The translations under genes were made by a program, and so were the position numbers. Source: Nevskia soli DSM 19509 (GTDB taxonomy: Bacteria > Pseudomonadota > Gammaproteobacteria > Nevskiales > Nevskiaceae). From it: a stretch of 64,000 nt of DNA. Location: assembly GCF_000711955.1 (NCBI RefSeq), contig NZ_JONR01000022.1, forward strand, positions 1 to 64,000, written 5' to 3'. Numbering within the stretch: the first letter of the stretch is position 1; each line of letters starts with the position of its first letter. Positions 16,681-26,772 of this stretch are shown piece after piece. The notes under the pieces were generated by a model. It was not told where the DNA came from, ran no database searches, and saw only the letters and a program-made list of their open reading frames with translations.

Positions 16681-18180
16681 TCAGCCCGGCACCGCGACAG
16701 TCTTGGTCTGCAGGTACTCTTCGAAACCCTGCACGCCCATCTCGCGGCCGACGCCGCTCTGCTTGTAGCCGCCGAAAGGGGAATCGGGCGCATAGAAATT
16801 GGCGCCGTTGATGTTGAGCGTGCCGCTGCGGATGCGCCGCGCCATGCGCAAGGCGCGCTCCGGGCTGCCGAAGATGGAGCCGGACAGACCGTAGATCGAA
16901 TCGTTGGCGATACGCACCGCGTCGTCGTCGTCGCGGTAGGGAATCGCCACCAGCACCGGCCCGAAGATTTCCTCCTGGGCGATGCGCATCTCGTTGCGCA
17001 CGTCGGCGAACAACGTCGGTTCGACGTAATAGCCTCTCGACAGGTGCGCCGGCTTGCCGCCGCCGCAGACTAGCCGCGCACCCTCGCGCTTGCCGATCTC
17101 GATATAGTCCAGCACCCGCGCCTGCTGCCGTGCACTGATCAGGGGGCCCATGATCTGACCTTCGCCGAGAGGATCGCCATACGGCAGTTGTGCGAAGGCG
17201 TACTTGAGGAACTCCACCCCTTCCGCATAGCGCGACTGCGGCAGCAGCAACCGCGTCGGAATGGCGCAGCCCTGCCCGGCGTGGTAGCACACGGCAAAGC
17301 CGCTGAGCAGGGCGGTATTGAAATCGGCGTCGTCGAGCAGGATGTTGGCGGACTTGCCGCCGAGTTCCAGGAATACCCGTTTCACCGTGCCTGCCGCCTG
17401 CGCCATGATGCGGCGGCCGGTGGCGGTGGAACCGGTGAAGGACACCACGTCCACGCGCGGATCGGCGCTGAGCACTTCGCCCACGGCGGCAGGGTCCGCG
17501 GAGGTCAGCACGTTGAGCACGCCGGGCGGCAGGTCGGTCTGCTCCGCCGCGATCCTGCCGATGAGCGTTGCGGTCCACGGCGTCTCCGGCGCCGCCTTGA
17601 GCACCACGCTGCATCCTGCGGCCAGCGCCGGACAGATCTTGGCCATGTTGATCTGGAACGGGAAATTCCACGGCGAGATCGCGGCGACCACGCCGGCCGC
17701 CTCCTTCCAGATCAGGCGCTTGCTCGGCACGCCCATGGTATTGACCACCGGCAGTTCGCTGTCCCAGGCGTAGCGCTGCATCAGCTCCAGGTAGTAGTCG
17801 AGGATGGCGATGGGGCCATCGCCCTGCGGCCCCTGGCGGGTAATGGCCATGGGCGCGCCGGTTTCCGCCGACGCCTGCTCGCACAGGGCCGGCGTCGCGG
17901 CGCGCAGGCCGTCGCGCAATTGGGTCAGGCATTTCCGGCGCAGTTCGCGATTGGTGGACCAGTCGCTTTCGTCGAAGGCGCGGCGTGCGGCGGCGATGGC
18001 CGCTTCCGCATCCGCGGCGCCGGCATCCGCCACCATGCCGATGGTCTCCTGCGTCGCCGGATTGATGTTGGGATAGCGCTTGCCGGAGCGCGCCTCCACC
18101 AGCTTGCCGTCGATGAGCAGGCGCGCCTCGCCCTGCCCGGCGCTGGAATCGGTCTGTGTTGCGGCTGCCGCTGTGCTCAT
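16681..18180 (-). CDS. Aldehyde dehydrogenase (NAD(P)-dependent)
   Basis: A 499-residue ALDH-superfamily enzyme. Key parts are SPWNFPF (169-175) in the cofactor site, FTGSTATG (248-255), the general base E272 in LELGGK, and the catalytic cysteine C305 in GQGC. It would oxidise an aldehyde intermediate to the acid. The ATG at 18180 is used because GGAGGAA precedes it and the upstream extension is unlike ALDHs. It is the first gene of the minus-strand operon behind the palindrome at 18255-18286, divergent from the PQQ dehydrogenase gene. Confidence 0.92.
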   Translation of the reverse strand: MSTAAAATQTDSSAGQGEARLLIDGKLVEARSGKRYPNINPATQETIGMVADAGAADAEAAIAAARRAFDESDWSTNRELRRKCLTQLRDGLRAATPALCEQASAETGAPMAITRQGPQGDGPIAILDYYLELMQRYAWDSELPVVNTMGVPSKRLIWKEAAGVVAAISPWNFPFQINMAKICPALAAGCSVVLKAAPETPWTATLIGRIAAEQTDLPPGVLNVLTSADPAAVGEVLSADPRVDVVSFTGSTATGRRIMAQAAGTVKRVFLELGGKSANILLDDADFNTALLSGFAVCYHAGQGCAIPTRLLLPQSRYAEGVEFLKYAFAQLPYGDPLGEGQIMGPLISARQQARVLDYIEIGKREGARLVCGGGKPAHLSRGYYVEPTLFADVRNEMRIAQEEIFGPVLVAIPYRDDDDAVRIANDSIYGLSGSIFGSPERALRMARRIRSGTLNINGANFYAPDSPFGGYKQSGVGREMGVQGFEEYLQTKTVAVPG

Positions 18181-18254
18181 GCGTTCCTCCGGATACGGCG
18201 CGCCGCCGCGCCTGCACCGGGCGGGGCTGCCTTTGTAGTGAGCCGATGCTAGTC

Positions 18255-18286
18255 GCATAAAACATTTGTGTCAAAATGTTTTATGC
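18255..18286. promoter_or_regulatory. Palindrome, candidate operator P2
   Basis: Arms GCATAAAACATTT (18255-18267) and the exact complement (18274-18286) flank GTGTCA. The 24-base core (18259-18282) matches that of P1 at 13917-13940 with one difference. It lies between the divergent aldehyde dehydrogenase operon and PQQ dehydrogenase gene and could control both. Confidence 0.75.
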
Positions 18287-18346
18287 CATAAAGTCGCGGC
18301 GACCATAACGACGACAGCCGTGGAATCGCGCACGGCGGGAGCGAGC

Positions 18347-20323
18347 ATGCACAAATCCGGCGCAGGCGCGATTTATTCGCGGATAAGCTCCAAGGCGCTG
18401 CTGTTTGCGGCGCTGCTCGCCCCTGCTTGCCAGGCGGCAGGCGCCGAGGCCGCACAGTGGCCAAGCGTCGGCGGCAGCCTGGAGAGCCAGCACTATTCGC
18501 CCCTGGCCGATATCCGCAAGGACAATGTGGCGAAGCTCCAGGTGGCCTGGACCTATCACAGCGGCGATTTTTCCAAGGGCGATGCCAGCCACGGCGGCAC
18601 GGCGCTGCAGGTCACCCCGTTGATGGTCGACGGCAGCCTGTATTTCTGCACGCCCTACAACCGCATCGTCGCGCTCGACGCCGAGAGCGGCCGCGAGAAG
18701 TGGACCTTCGACGCACACGCGAAGCTTGACGGCATCTACACGCCGGTATGCCGGGGCGTGGCTTACTGGCGCGACACACAGGCTGTCGCAGGCGCGCCCT
18801 GCCGCGAGCGCATCTTCATGAGCACGCTGAATGCGAAACTGTGGGCGGTGGATCCCGCCAACGGACATGCCTGCAAGGACTTCGGCGAGGCCGGAAATGT
18901 GGACCTGCTGCACGGCATCGGCGAAGCGCGGCTGGCCGAGTACTACCCCACCTCCGCACCGCTGGCGGTGAACGATGTGGTGGTGGTCGGCGCCTTCGTC
19001 AAGGACGGGCAGCGGCTGCATGCGCCGGGCGGGGCGGTGCGCGCCTTCGACGCGCGCAGCGGTGAATTGAAATGGGTGTTCGATCCGGTACCGCCGGGCA
19101 CGCACGCGGTGAGCGCAGAAGAGGTCAAACACGGCGCCACCCTGACACGCGGCACGCCCAATGTATGGGCGCCGATGTCGGCCGATCCCGCGCACGGCCT
19201 GATCTACCTGCCCACCGGCAATCCTTCGCCCGATCACTACGCCGGCACCGAGCGCGGACAGATGGATTACTACGGCTCTTCGGTGGTCGCGGTGGATGCC
19301 ACCAGCGGCGCGGTGCGCTGGCACTTCCAGACGGTGCACCACGACCTGTGGGACTACGACGTGGCGGCGCAGCCGGTGCTGTACCAGCAGCACGTCGACG
19401 GCAAGGAGGTGCCGGCGCTGATCCAGGCGACCAAGACCGGGCAGGTGTTCCTGCTCGACCGCCTCAGCGGCGTCCCCTTGTTCCCCGTGGAGGAGCGCCC
19501 GGTGCCGGCATCCACCGTGCCCGGCGAAACCGCTTCACCGACCCAGCCCTTCGCCACGCGGCCGGCGCCCCTGGCGCCGCTGAACATCACCCGCGAAGAC
19601 TTGTGGGGTCTGACCAGCTACGACAAGCGCAAATGCCGGGAGCAGTTCGACGCCCTGGACTACAAGGGCATCTTCACCCCGCCTTCGCTCAGGGGCTCGC
19701 TGGAATACCCGGGCCTGGGTGGCGGCGTCAACTGGGGTTCGGTATCGGTGGACCCGGTGCACAACCGCATGGTGGTCAACCTGCAGACCGCCCCCTTCAC
19801 CCTCAAGCTGGTCAAACGCGCCGACTACAAGGGCGGCACCGCGGGCAGCGACCTGGTCGGCCTCGGCCCGCAGGAGGAGACGCCCTACGTGGTCTTGCGT
19901 GGCCCTTACCTGTCGCCCTGGCAGACGCCCTGCGTGCGGCCGCCCTGGGGCAAGCTGGTGGCGATCGACCTGAATACCGGCAACAAGCTGTGGGAGCATG
20001 AACTCGGCACGCTGCACGGCCTCGCTCCGCTGGTCGGCGACCGCCTGCACTGGGGCACGCCGAACTCCGGCGGCTCGTTGCAGACCGGCGGCGGCCTGGT
20101 CTTCATCGCCGCCACCATGGACAAATATTTCCGCGCCTTCGACGCCGACAGCGGGGCGGAACTGTGGCGCACGGAGCTACCCTACGCCGGCAACGCCACC
20201 CCGCTCAGCTACCGGGCGCGGCCCGGCGGACGCCAGTTCCTGGTGATCGCCGCGGGGGGCCATGCGCCCCTGGGCACGGAACCGGGCGACGCCATCGTGG
20301 CCTTCACCCTGCCGGGGCAGTAG
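18347..20323 (+). CDS. Periplasmic PQQ-dependent dehydrogenase (glucose/quinate dehydrogenase-like)
   Basis: A 658-residue quinoprotein with an N-terminal signal sequence (LLFAALLAPACQAAGA) and an eight-bladed PQQ propeller. The repeats include ALDAESGREKWTFD and AIDLNTGNKLWEHEL. The segment FQTVHHDLWDYDVAAQPVL matches the membrane glucose/quinate dehydrogenase branch, but the usual N-terminal multi-helix membrane domain is missing, so this looks like a soluble or loosely attached form. It would oxidise an alcohol or sugar-like compound in the periplasm and pass electrons to quinone. The ATG at 18347 has GGCGGGAG upstream. It is divergent from the aldehyde dehydrogenase operon and shares palindrome P2 with it. 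Confidence 0.85.
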   Translation: MHKSGAGAIYSRISSKALLFAALLAPACQAAGAEAAQWPSVGGSLESQHYSPLADIRKDNVAKLQVAWTYHSGDFSKGDASHGGTALQVTPLMVDGSLYFCTPYNRIVALDAESGREKWTFDAHAKLDGIYTPVCRGVAYWRDTQAVAGAPCRERIFMSTLNAKLWAVDPANGHACKDFGEAGNVDLLHGIGEARLAEYYPTSAPLAVNDVVVVGAFVKDGQRLHAPGGAVRAFDARSGELKWVFDPVPPGTHAVSAEEVKHGATLTRGTPNVWAPMSADPAHGLIYLPTGNPSPDHYAGTERGQMDYYGSSVVAVDATSGAVRWHFQTVHHDLWDYDVAAQPVLYQQHVDGKEVPALIQATKTGQVFLLDRLSGVPLFPVEERPVPASTVPGETASPTQPFATRPAPLAPLNITREDLWGLTSYDKRKCREQFDALDYKGIFTPPSLRGSLEYPGLGGGVNWGSVSVDPVHNRMVVNLQTAPFTLKLVKRADYKGGTAGSDLVGLGPQEETPYVVLRGPYLSPWQTPCVRPPWGKLVAIDLNTGNKLWEHELGTLHGLAPLVGDRLHWGTPNSGGSLQTGGGLVFIAATMDKYFRAFDADSGAELWRTELPYAGNATPLSYRARPGGRQFLVIAAGGHAPLGTEPGDAIVAFTLPGQ

Positions 20324-20426
20324 CGCCGCCGGCACGCCGCGGATGCCCTCGGTCGATCTCCAGGTAATCCATTTGGCCCTGTTGCAGCATCAAAGCTGCA
20401 ACAACCATCTCCAGCCGAGACCGCCC

Positions 20427-21113
20427 ATGTCAGCCCGAATTTCCTTCAGCCTCCTGTTTGCCGCCGCCCTGCTTGCCGCCCAGCCGGCCTCGGCCGGCAC
20501 CCTGCACGACATCATCGGCGACATCACCGGGCCCGCGGTGCGCGGCTCCGGCACCATCAAGACCGAGACCCGCCAGCTCGGCGCCTTCGACGTGATCCAG
20601 TCCAAGGGCAGCGTCGATCTCGACATCAGGATCGGTCCGCAGTCGGTCACGGTGGAAGCGGACGACAACCTCTTCGACGTGATCCGCACCCAGGTTTCCG
20701 GCGGCGCGCTGGTGGTGGACAGCAAGGGCAGCTGGAGCAGCAGGCACAACACGGTGGTGCACATCACCGTGCCCAGCCTGGTCGCGCTGGGCATCCAGGG
20801 CAGCGGCGACGCGCGGATCAGCGGCCTCTCCGGCGACAAGCTGGGGGTGAAGATCGAGGGTTCCGGCGACGTCGTCGCCGAAGGCCAGGTGAAGAACCTG
20901 CACCTGGTGATCCAGGGCTCCGGCGACGCCGACATGGGCAGGCTCGCCGCCGACGAGGTGCAGGTGCGCATCGACGGCAGCGGCGATGCCACGGTCAAGG
21001 CCCTCAAGTCGATCGACACCACCATCCACGGCAGCGGCGACGTCACCTGGAGCGGCGACGCCACCCACGTCCTGTCGCAGGTCTACGGCAGCGGCGAGGT
21101 GCGGCACAAGTAA
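20427..21113 (+). CDS. Exported GIN-domain (DUF2807) protein
   Basis: A 228-residue protein with a signal peptide (cleavage likely after QPASA at residue 23). It is followed by a repetitive beta-helix-like region in which G-S-G-D/E recurs about every 15-20 residues (GSGDARI, GSGDVVA, GSGDADM, GSGDATV, GSGDVTW, GSGEV). This is the 'head GIN' domain, found in secreted or surface proteins of largely unknown function. It stands alone, 103 bp after the PQQ dehydrogenase. The ATG at 20427 begins a typical export signal, whereas the upstream open frame does not. Confidence 0.8.
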   Translation: MSARISFSLLFAAALLAAQPASAGTLHDIIGDITGPAVRGSGTIKTETRQLGAFDVIQSKGSVDLDIRIGPQSVTVEADDNLFDVIRTQVSGGALVVDSKGSWSSRHNTVVHITVPSLVALGIQGSGDARISGLSGDKLGVKIEGSGDVVAEGQVKNLHLVIQGSGDADMGRLAADEVQVRIDGSGDATVKALKSIDTTIHGSGDVTWSGDATHVLSQVYGSGEVRHK

Positions 21114-21170
21114 GCGCCGCCCTGCCGTCTTCCGCCACCGGCCGCTTTCACGCTCCGGTGGCGGACACGC

Positions 21171-22967
<1,797 letters not shown>

Positions 22968-23087
22968 GGGGCCTCCAGAGATGGTTTTTATACGCTGCGG
23001 CGAAACTAAGGTACCCGGCCAATGCGCGCAAGCGGCCGGGCGCGCTATTCTCCGCAGTTCCACCGCTACCCGTAATCCGGAGCACCG

Positions 23088-24266
23088 ATGTCCAACGCCG
23101 CCGCCCGCCCCCTCATCCCCGCCGCCGATCCCGCCGAACTGGAACTGTTCCGCGACAACGTGCGCCGCTTCTTCGCCGACGAGGTGGAGCCGAACATCGA
23201 GAAGTGGGAGAAGGACGGCCGCGTGCCGCGCGAGTTCTACTACAAGATGGGCGAAGCCGGCCTGCTGGCGGTGGACCTGCCGGAGGAATACGGCGGCATC
23301 GGCGCCGGCTTCGAGTTCTCCATGATCGTGCTGGAGGAGGCCGGGCGCATGGGCTTCCTGGCCCTGTCCTCCAACCTGACGGTGCACTCGGACATCGCCG
23401 CGCCCTACATCCTGCATCTCGGCACCGAGGAGCAGAAGCAGCACTGGCTGCCGAAGATGGCCAGCGGCGCCGCCATCGGCGCCATCGCCATGACCGAGCC
23501 GGGCGCCGGCTCCGACCTGCAGGGCATCAAGACCTCGGCCCTGCCCGACGGCGAGGGCGGTTACCTGATCAACGGCTCCAAGACCTTCATCACCAACGGC
23601 CAGAACGCCGACGTGATCGTGCTCGCCACCAAGACCGATCCCAGGGCCGGCGCCAAGGGCACCACCCTGTTCCTGGTCGACGCCACCCTGCCCGGCTTCA
23701 AGCGCGGCCGCAACCTGGAAAAGATCGGCCAGCACAGCGCCGATACCTCGGAACTGTTCTTCGACAACGTGCGCGTGCCGGCCAGCGCCGTGCTCGGTCG
23801 CGTCGGCAATGGCTTCGGCCACCTCGTGGACGAGCTGCCGCGCGAGCGCCTGGGCCTGGCCGTGACCGCCGTGGGCCATTCCCGCGGCGCGCTGGAAAAG
23901 ACCATCGACTACGTCACCACGCGCAAGGCCTTCGGCGCCGCCATCGCCAGCTTCCAGAACACCCGCTTCAAGCTGGCCGAGATGAAGACCGAGATCGAGG
24001 TGCACCAGGCCTTCGTCGAAAAATGCATCCGCCTCTACGCCGAACACAAACTCGATGTGCCCACCGCGGCGATGGTGAAGCTGTCCACCACCGAACTGGA
24101 AGCGCGCGTCACCGACGGCTGCCTGCAGCTGTTCGGCGGTTACGGCTACATGGTGGAGTACCCGATCTCGCGCTACTACGTCGATGCGCGCATCCAGCGC
24201 ATCTACGGCGGCACCTCGGAAATCATGAAGGAAGTGATCGCCCGCTCGCTCGTGGGACGCAGCTAG
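23088..24266 (+). CDS. Acyl-CoA dehydrogenase, LCAD/IVD-like
   Basis: A 392-residue acyl-CoA dehydrogenase with AMTEPGAGSDLQG (134-146) and FITNGQNAD (167-175). At the position where medium-chain enzymes carry the catalytic Glu (IYEGT) this protein has IYGGTSEIMKE. As in long-chain and isovaleryl-CoA dehydrogenases, the base is then expected in the PRERLGLAV helix, about E253. It probably handles long or branched acyl-CoA chains. It is divergent from the larger acyl-CoA dehydrogenase gene, with a 120-bp shared upstream region. Confidence 0.9.
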   Translation: MSNAAARPLIPAADPAELELFRDNVRRFFADEVEPNIEKWEKDGRVPREFYYKMGEAGLLAVDLPEEYGGIGAGFEFSMIVLEEAGRMGFLALSSNLTVHSDIAAPYILHLGTEEQKQHWLPKMASGAAIGAIAMTEPGAGSDLQGIKTSALPDGEGGYLINGSKTFITNGQNADVIVLATKTDPRAGAKGTTLFLVDATLPGFKRGRNLEKIGQHSADTSELFFDNVRVPASAVLGRVGNGFGHLVDELPRERLGLAVTAVGHSRGALEKTIDYVTTRKAFGAAIASFQNTRFKLAEMKTEIEVHQAFVEKCIRLYAEHKLDVPTAAMVKLSTTELEARVTDGCLQLFGGYGYMVEYPISRYYVDARIQRIYGGTSEIMKEVIARSLVGRS

Positions 24267-24273
24267 GAACTCA

Positions 24274-24296
24274 TACTTTAGTACTAGTGCTTTGGT
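24274..24296. promoter_or_regulatory. GTACTAGT-containing motif upstream of response regulator gene
   Basis: ACTTTAGTACTAGTGCTT (24276-24293) lies 169 bp before the response regulator start. The same motif occurs twice at 25589-25618, once as ACTTGGTACTAGTCCTT. The core GTACTAGT is nearly self-complementary and A/T-rich for this genome, so a binding site for one of the neighbouring NarL-type regulators is plausible. Confidence 0.45.
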
Positions 24297-24461
24297 GCAA
24301 TTCTTTTGCCCTGGCGCATCCCGCATAGTGTTTGCGAAAGCTGCTTGTCCGAAGCGGATTTCCCCCGGACATGGCGCGCGGCAGGCCTCCGGCCCGACCC
24401 ACCCGGCCGGAGCCACCGCTGCCGGAGCCGGTGGATCAACAAACACAGACGGGGGACAGCT

Positions 24462-25085
24462 ATGCCCAAAGCCGATCCGACGGTCATCATTGCCGATGAT
24501 CACCCGTTGTTTCGCGTCACGCTGCGGCTGGTAGTGCGGGGTATCGCCCCGCAGGCGCGCGTCGTCGAAGCCGATTCCTTCGATTCGCTGAAAAACGCCG
24601 TGACGGCGAATCCCGATGCGGATCTGGTACTGCTGGACCTGGAGATGCCGGGCGTCGAAGACCTGTCTTCACTGCAGTTCCTGCGCAAGGATTTTCCTGG
24701 CCTGCGCGTCGCCGTCATTTCCTCACAGTCCCAACCCGCCGTCGTGAGCGCCGTGCAGGCGCTGGGGGCCGCCGCCTTCATCCACAAATCGGTGATGCCC
24801 GAGCAGCTGCAGAACGCCCTGCGCAGCCTCCTTGCCGGTCAGGACTGGCGGCCGCAGCCGGCACCGGCGCCTCCGCGCCTGCCGGAAGGAATTGAAATCG
24901 GGGGGCAACAGGAACGCCTGTCGCAGCAGGAGCTGCGGATCCTGCAATATCTCGAAAAGGGCTTTCTCAACGAGCGGATCGCCGAGGGCCTGAGCCTCAG
25001 CGAACCCGCCGTCAGAACCCATATCAGCGCAATCCTGCGCAAGCTCGATCCGGGCCATTCGGGCCAGACCGAACTCAATACCTAG
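24462..25085 (+). CDS. NarL/LuxR-type response regulator (C-terminus atypical)
   Basis: A 207-residue two-domain response regulator. The receiver has the acidic pair D12/D13, phospho-acceptor D59 and K109. The LuxR-type helix-turn-helix is at about 155-195 (RLSQQELRILQYLEKG, then SEPAVRTHISAILRKL). After KL the sequence departs from the usual GLxxRTQAA helix and ends with DPGHSGQTELNT, so the last helix looks altered or short. The paralogue at 25748 is about equally spaced throughout and keeps the normal end. No histidine kinase is adjacent. The ATG at 24462 follows GGGGGAC. Confidence 0.85.
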   Translation: MPKADPTVIIADDHPLFRVTLRLVVRGIAPQARVVEADSFDSLKNAVTANPDADLVLLDLEMPGVEDLSSLQFLRKDFPGLRVAVISSQSQPAVVSAVQALGAAAFIHKSVMPEQLQNALRSLLAGQDWRPQPAPAPPRLPEGIEIGGQQERLSQQELRILQYLEKGFLNERIAEGLSLSEPAVRTHISAILRKLDPGHSGQTELNT

Positions 25086-25186
25086 CCAGCGTTTCCATTC
25101 TCGCGGCTCTCCCTGAATGCCGTAGTAAATTGAAATCTTCCAATCCGGGAGCGGCCCGGCAGCGGCCGCCCTCGCGATGCGAAGCT

Positions 25187-25483
25187 TCAATGCGTACTGG
25201 TGGTGCTGGTGGTCGCAGTGCTGTTCCCGCTCGAGGACGAAGAAGCGGCCACGATGGCGCCGATCACGGCGGCAGTGCCGACCCCGATGACGATCTTGGC
25301 AGCCACCGAGCCTTGTGCCGCGGAAGCCGCGCCCGAGGTGGAGCCGGCCGCCACGCCCGTGCCCCCATCATCCGGCACATAGGCCGCGCTCTTGCGCGAA
25401 TCCTTGTCCTGCTCGTCGGCGAGCAGCACCGGCGCACTGAAAGCAGCTATGGCAAGCAAGGCCGCAGTCACGATTTTCTTCAC
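25187..25483 (-). CDS. Small exported Ala/Gly/Ser/Thr-rich protein, YjbE-like layout
   Basis: A 98-residue protein starting with GTG (AGGGAGAA upstream) and a signal peptide (VKKIVTAALLAIAAFSAPV). A short charged segment (DEQDKDSRKS), a Gly/Ala/Ser stretch, a hydrophobic helix (IVIGVGTAAVIGAIVAA) and a Ser/Thr tail (SSSSSGNSTATTSTTSTH) follow. The layout resembles E. coli YjbE, the first product of the RcsB-controlled yjbEFGH exopolysaccharide operon, but similarity is architectural and no yjbFGH follows. It lies between two NarL-type regulators that may control it. Function is unknown. Confidence 0.7.
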   Translation of the reverse strand: MKKIVTAALLAIAAFSAPVLLADEQDKDSRKSAAYVPDDGGTGVAAGSTSGAASAAQGSVAAKIVIGVGTAAVIGAIVAASSSSSGNSTATTSTTSTH

Positions 25484-25588
25484 GAGGTTCTCCCTTTCGG
25501 ATTGGCTGTCCGGCGCAATCACCGGCGTCTTCCGGTGTCCATGCGCCTGCAAGGGATTTGGCCCGAGAACAGGAGGGCCCTCAATCGG

Positions 25589-25618
25589 TACTTGGTACTA
25601 GTCCTTAAGTACTAGTGC
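25589..25618. promoter_or_regulatory. Double GTACTAGT motif upstream of the YjbE-like gene
   Basis: Two GTACTAGT cores (25595-25602 and 25609-25616) sit 14 bp apart, about 105-135 bp upstream of the GTG start at 25483. The left unit with its flanks matches the motif at 24276-24293. Spacing of more than one helical turn suits two regulator dimers. The remaining gap up to 25747 shows no gene. Confidence 0.5.
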
Positions 25619-25747
25619 CGCCGGCGCAGGTGCCGGCACCGCTTCACGTTTCCCTACCGGAGAACGCGGCAAAGCGGTGCAAGACCGGCAAGGAACCCGC
25701 CGGCGCCTTGCACCGGAGCAGGTGAACCCGGCAACGGCCGCTGATGC

Positions 25748-26401
25748 TCAGGCGGCGCCCACATCCCCGGCCAGCAGCTGCTGTGCCAGCACCGCAGCCT
25801 GCGTGCGGCTGTTGAGCCCCAGCTTGTGCAACACCGAACTGACATGGGTCTTCACGGTGGACTCGCTGATGTGCAGGTCGCCGGCGATCTGCTTGTTGAG
25901 CCGGCCGCCCTTGAGATGCAGGAGAATCTGCAATTCCTGCCGCGACAGGCGCTCCAGCTTGTCTTCAAGCCCATCGCCACCGGTCGCCGGGGCACCCAGT
26001 ACCGACTGCGGCCACCAGTTGTCTCCCGCCAGCAGGCTGCGCAGGGCTTCCTGCAACTGCGCGGGTGTGGCCGATTTGTGCACGAATGCCGCCGCTCCCA
26101 GGGCCTGCACCGAGCGCACCCAGCAGCGCTGCGACAGGCTGGAGATGACGGCCACGCGCAGGCCGGGAAAATCAGAGCGCAGGTATTGCAGCAAAGACAA
26201 ACCCTCGACGCCCGGCATCAGCAGGTCGAGCAGCACCAGGTCCACATCCGGATTGGCCGCCAGCGCGGCCTTCATCGAATCGAGGGAATCCGCCTCGACG
26301 ATCTCGGCCGCTGCGTCGATGTCGCGCACGATCAAGCGCAGCGCCACGCGGAAAAGCGGATGGTCGTCCGCGATGATCAACCTCGGTTTGTTCCCAGTCA
26401 T
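25748..26401 (-). CDS. NarL/LuxR-type response regulator
   Basis: A 217-residue response regulator with D12/D13, phospho-acceptor D59 and K109 in the receiver. Its C-terminal LuxR-type helix-turn-helix reads RLSRQELQILLHLKGG, SESTVKTHVSSVLHKL, then GLNSRTQAAVLAQQLL. It is a close paralogue of the regulator at 24462 and points toward it, with the YjbE-like gene between them. No partner kinase is in the window. It probably activates transcription when phosphorylated; the target is unknown. Confidence 0.88.
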   Translation of the reverse strand: MTGNKPRLIIADDHPLFRVALRLIVRDIDAAAEIVEADSLDSMKAALAANPDVDLVLLDLLMPGVEGLSLLQYLRSDFPGLRVAVISSLSQRCWVRSVQALGAAAFVHKSATPAQLQEALRSLLAGDNWWPQSVLGAPATGGDGLEDKLERLSRQELQILLHLKGGRLNKQIAGDLHISESTVKTHVSSVLHKLGLNSRTQAAVLAQQLLAGDVGAA

Positions 26402-26772
26402 CCCTGTCCTCGTTTGCGGCAGTCCGCGTTTGCTCCAGATGATTGACCTGGACGCGCGCCGCTATCAGTAATATCAGCCGCCCGCAGCCTGCGCGCACCG
26501 CCGCCACTGTGCCAGGCCGCCCACAAGTGCTTCATAGCGCGGACCGACCGACGGCAGCAACTCCCGGTGCCGTTCCGCACCGCTCCGGTGCCAAGATCCG
26601 GCAATAGGCGTTCGAAGCAAGAACGGTCCGCCGCCAGTCGTGACGCGCCCACCGTGGCGCAATTTGCCTTCATGATATGCGCCTGGCGTCACACCACCTT
26701 GCGGGTCTGCACCGCCCAGGCCTCGGGCAGCACCCGGCATGCAAGGGCTGCGCCATAGCCGATCCGGGCCGC
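26402..26772. other. 371-bp gap without a recognisable gene
   Basis: Short frames here (for example on the minus strand from 26673) show no family features. The stretch next to 26401 should hold the promoter of the response regulator gene, but no clear -35/-10 pair was seen. Confidence 0.4.

Noticed and set aside
13911..18286. KstR-type (cholesterol regulon) operator
   Set aside because: The palindromes lack the TNNAACNNGTTNNA pattern of KstR sites, so they were reported as an unassigned operator.
22968..24503. N-terminal extension of the acyl-CoA dehydrogenase that ends at 21171
   Set aside because: It would run through the divergent acyl-CoA dehydrogenase gene on the other strand; the GTG at 22967 with GGAGG is the natural start.
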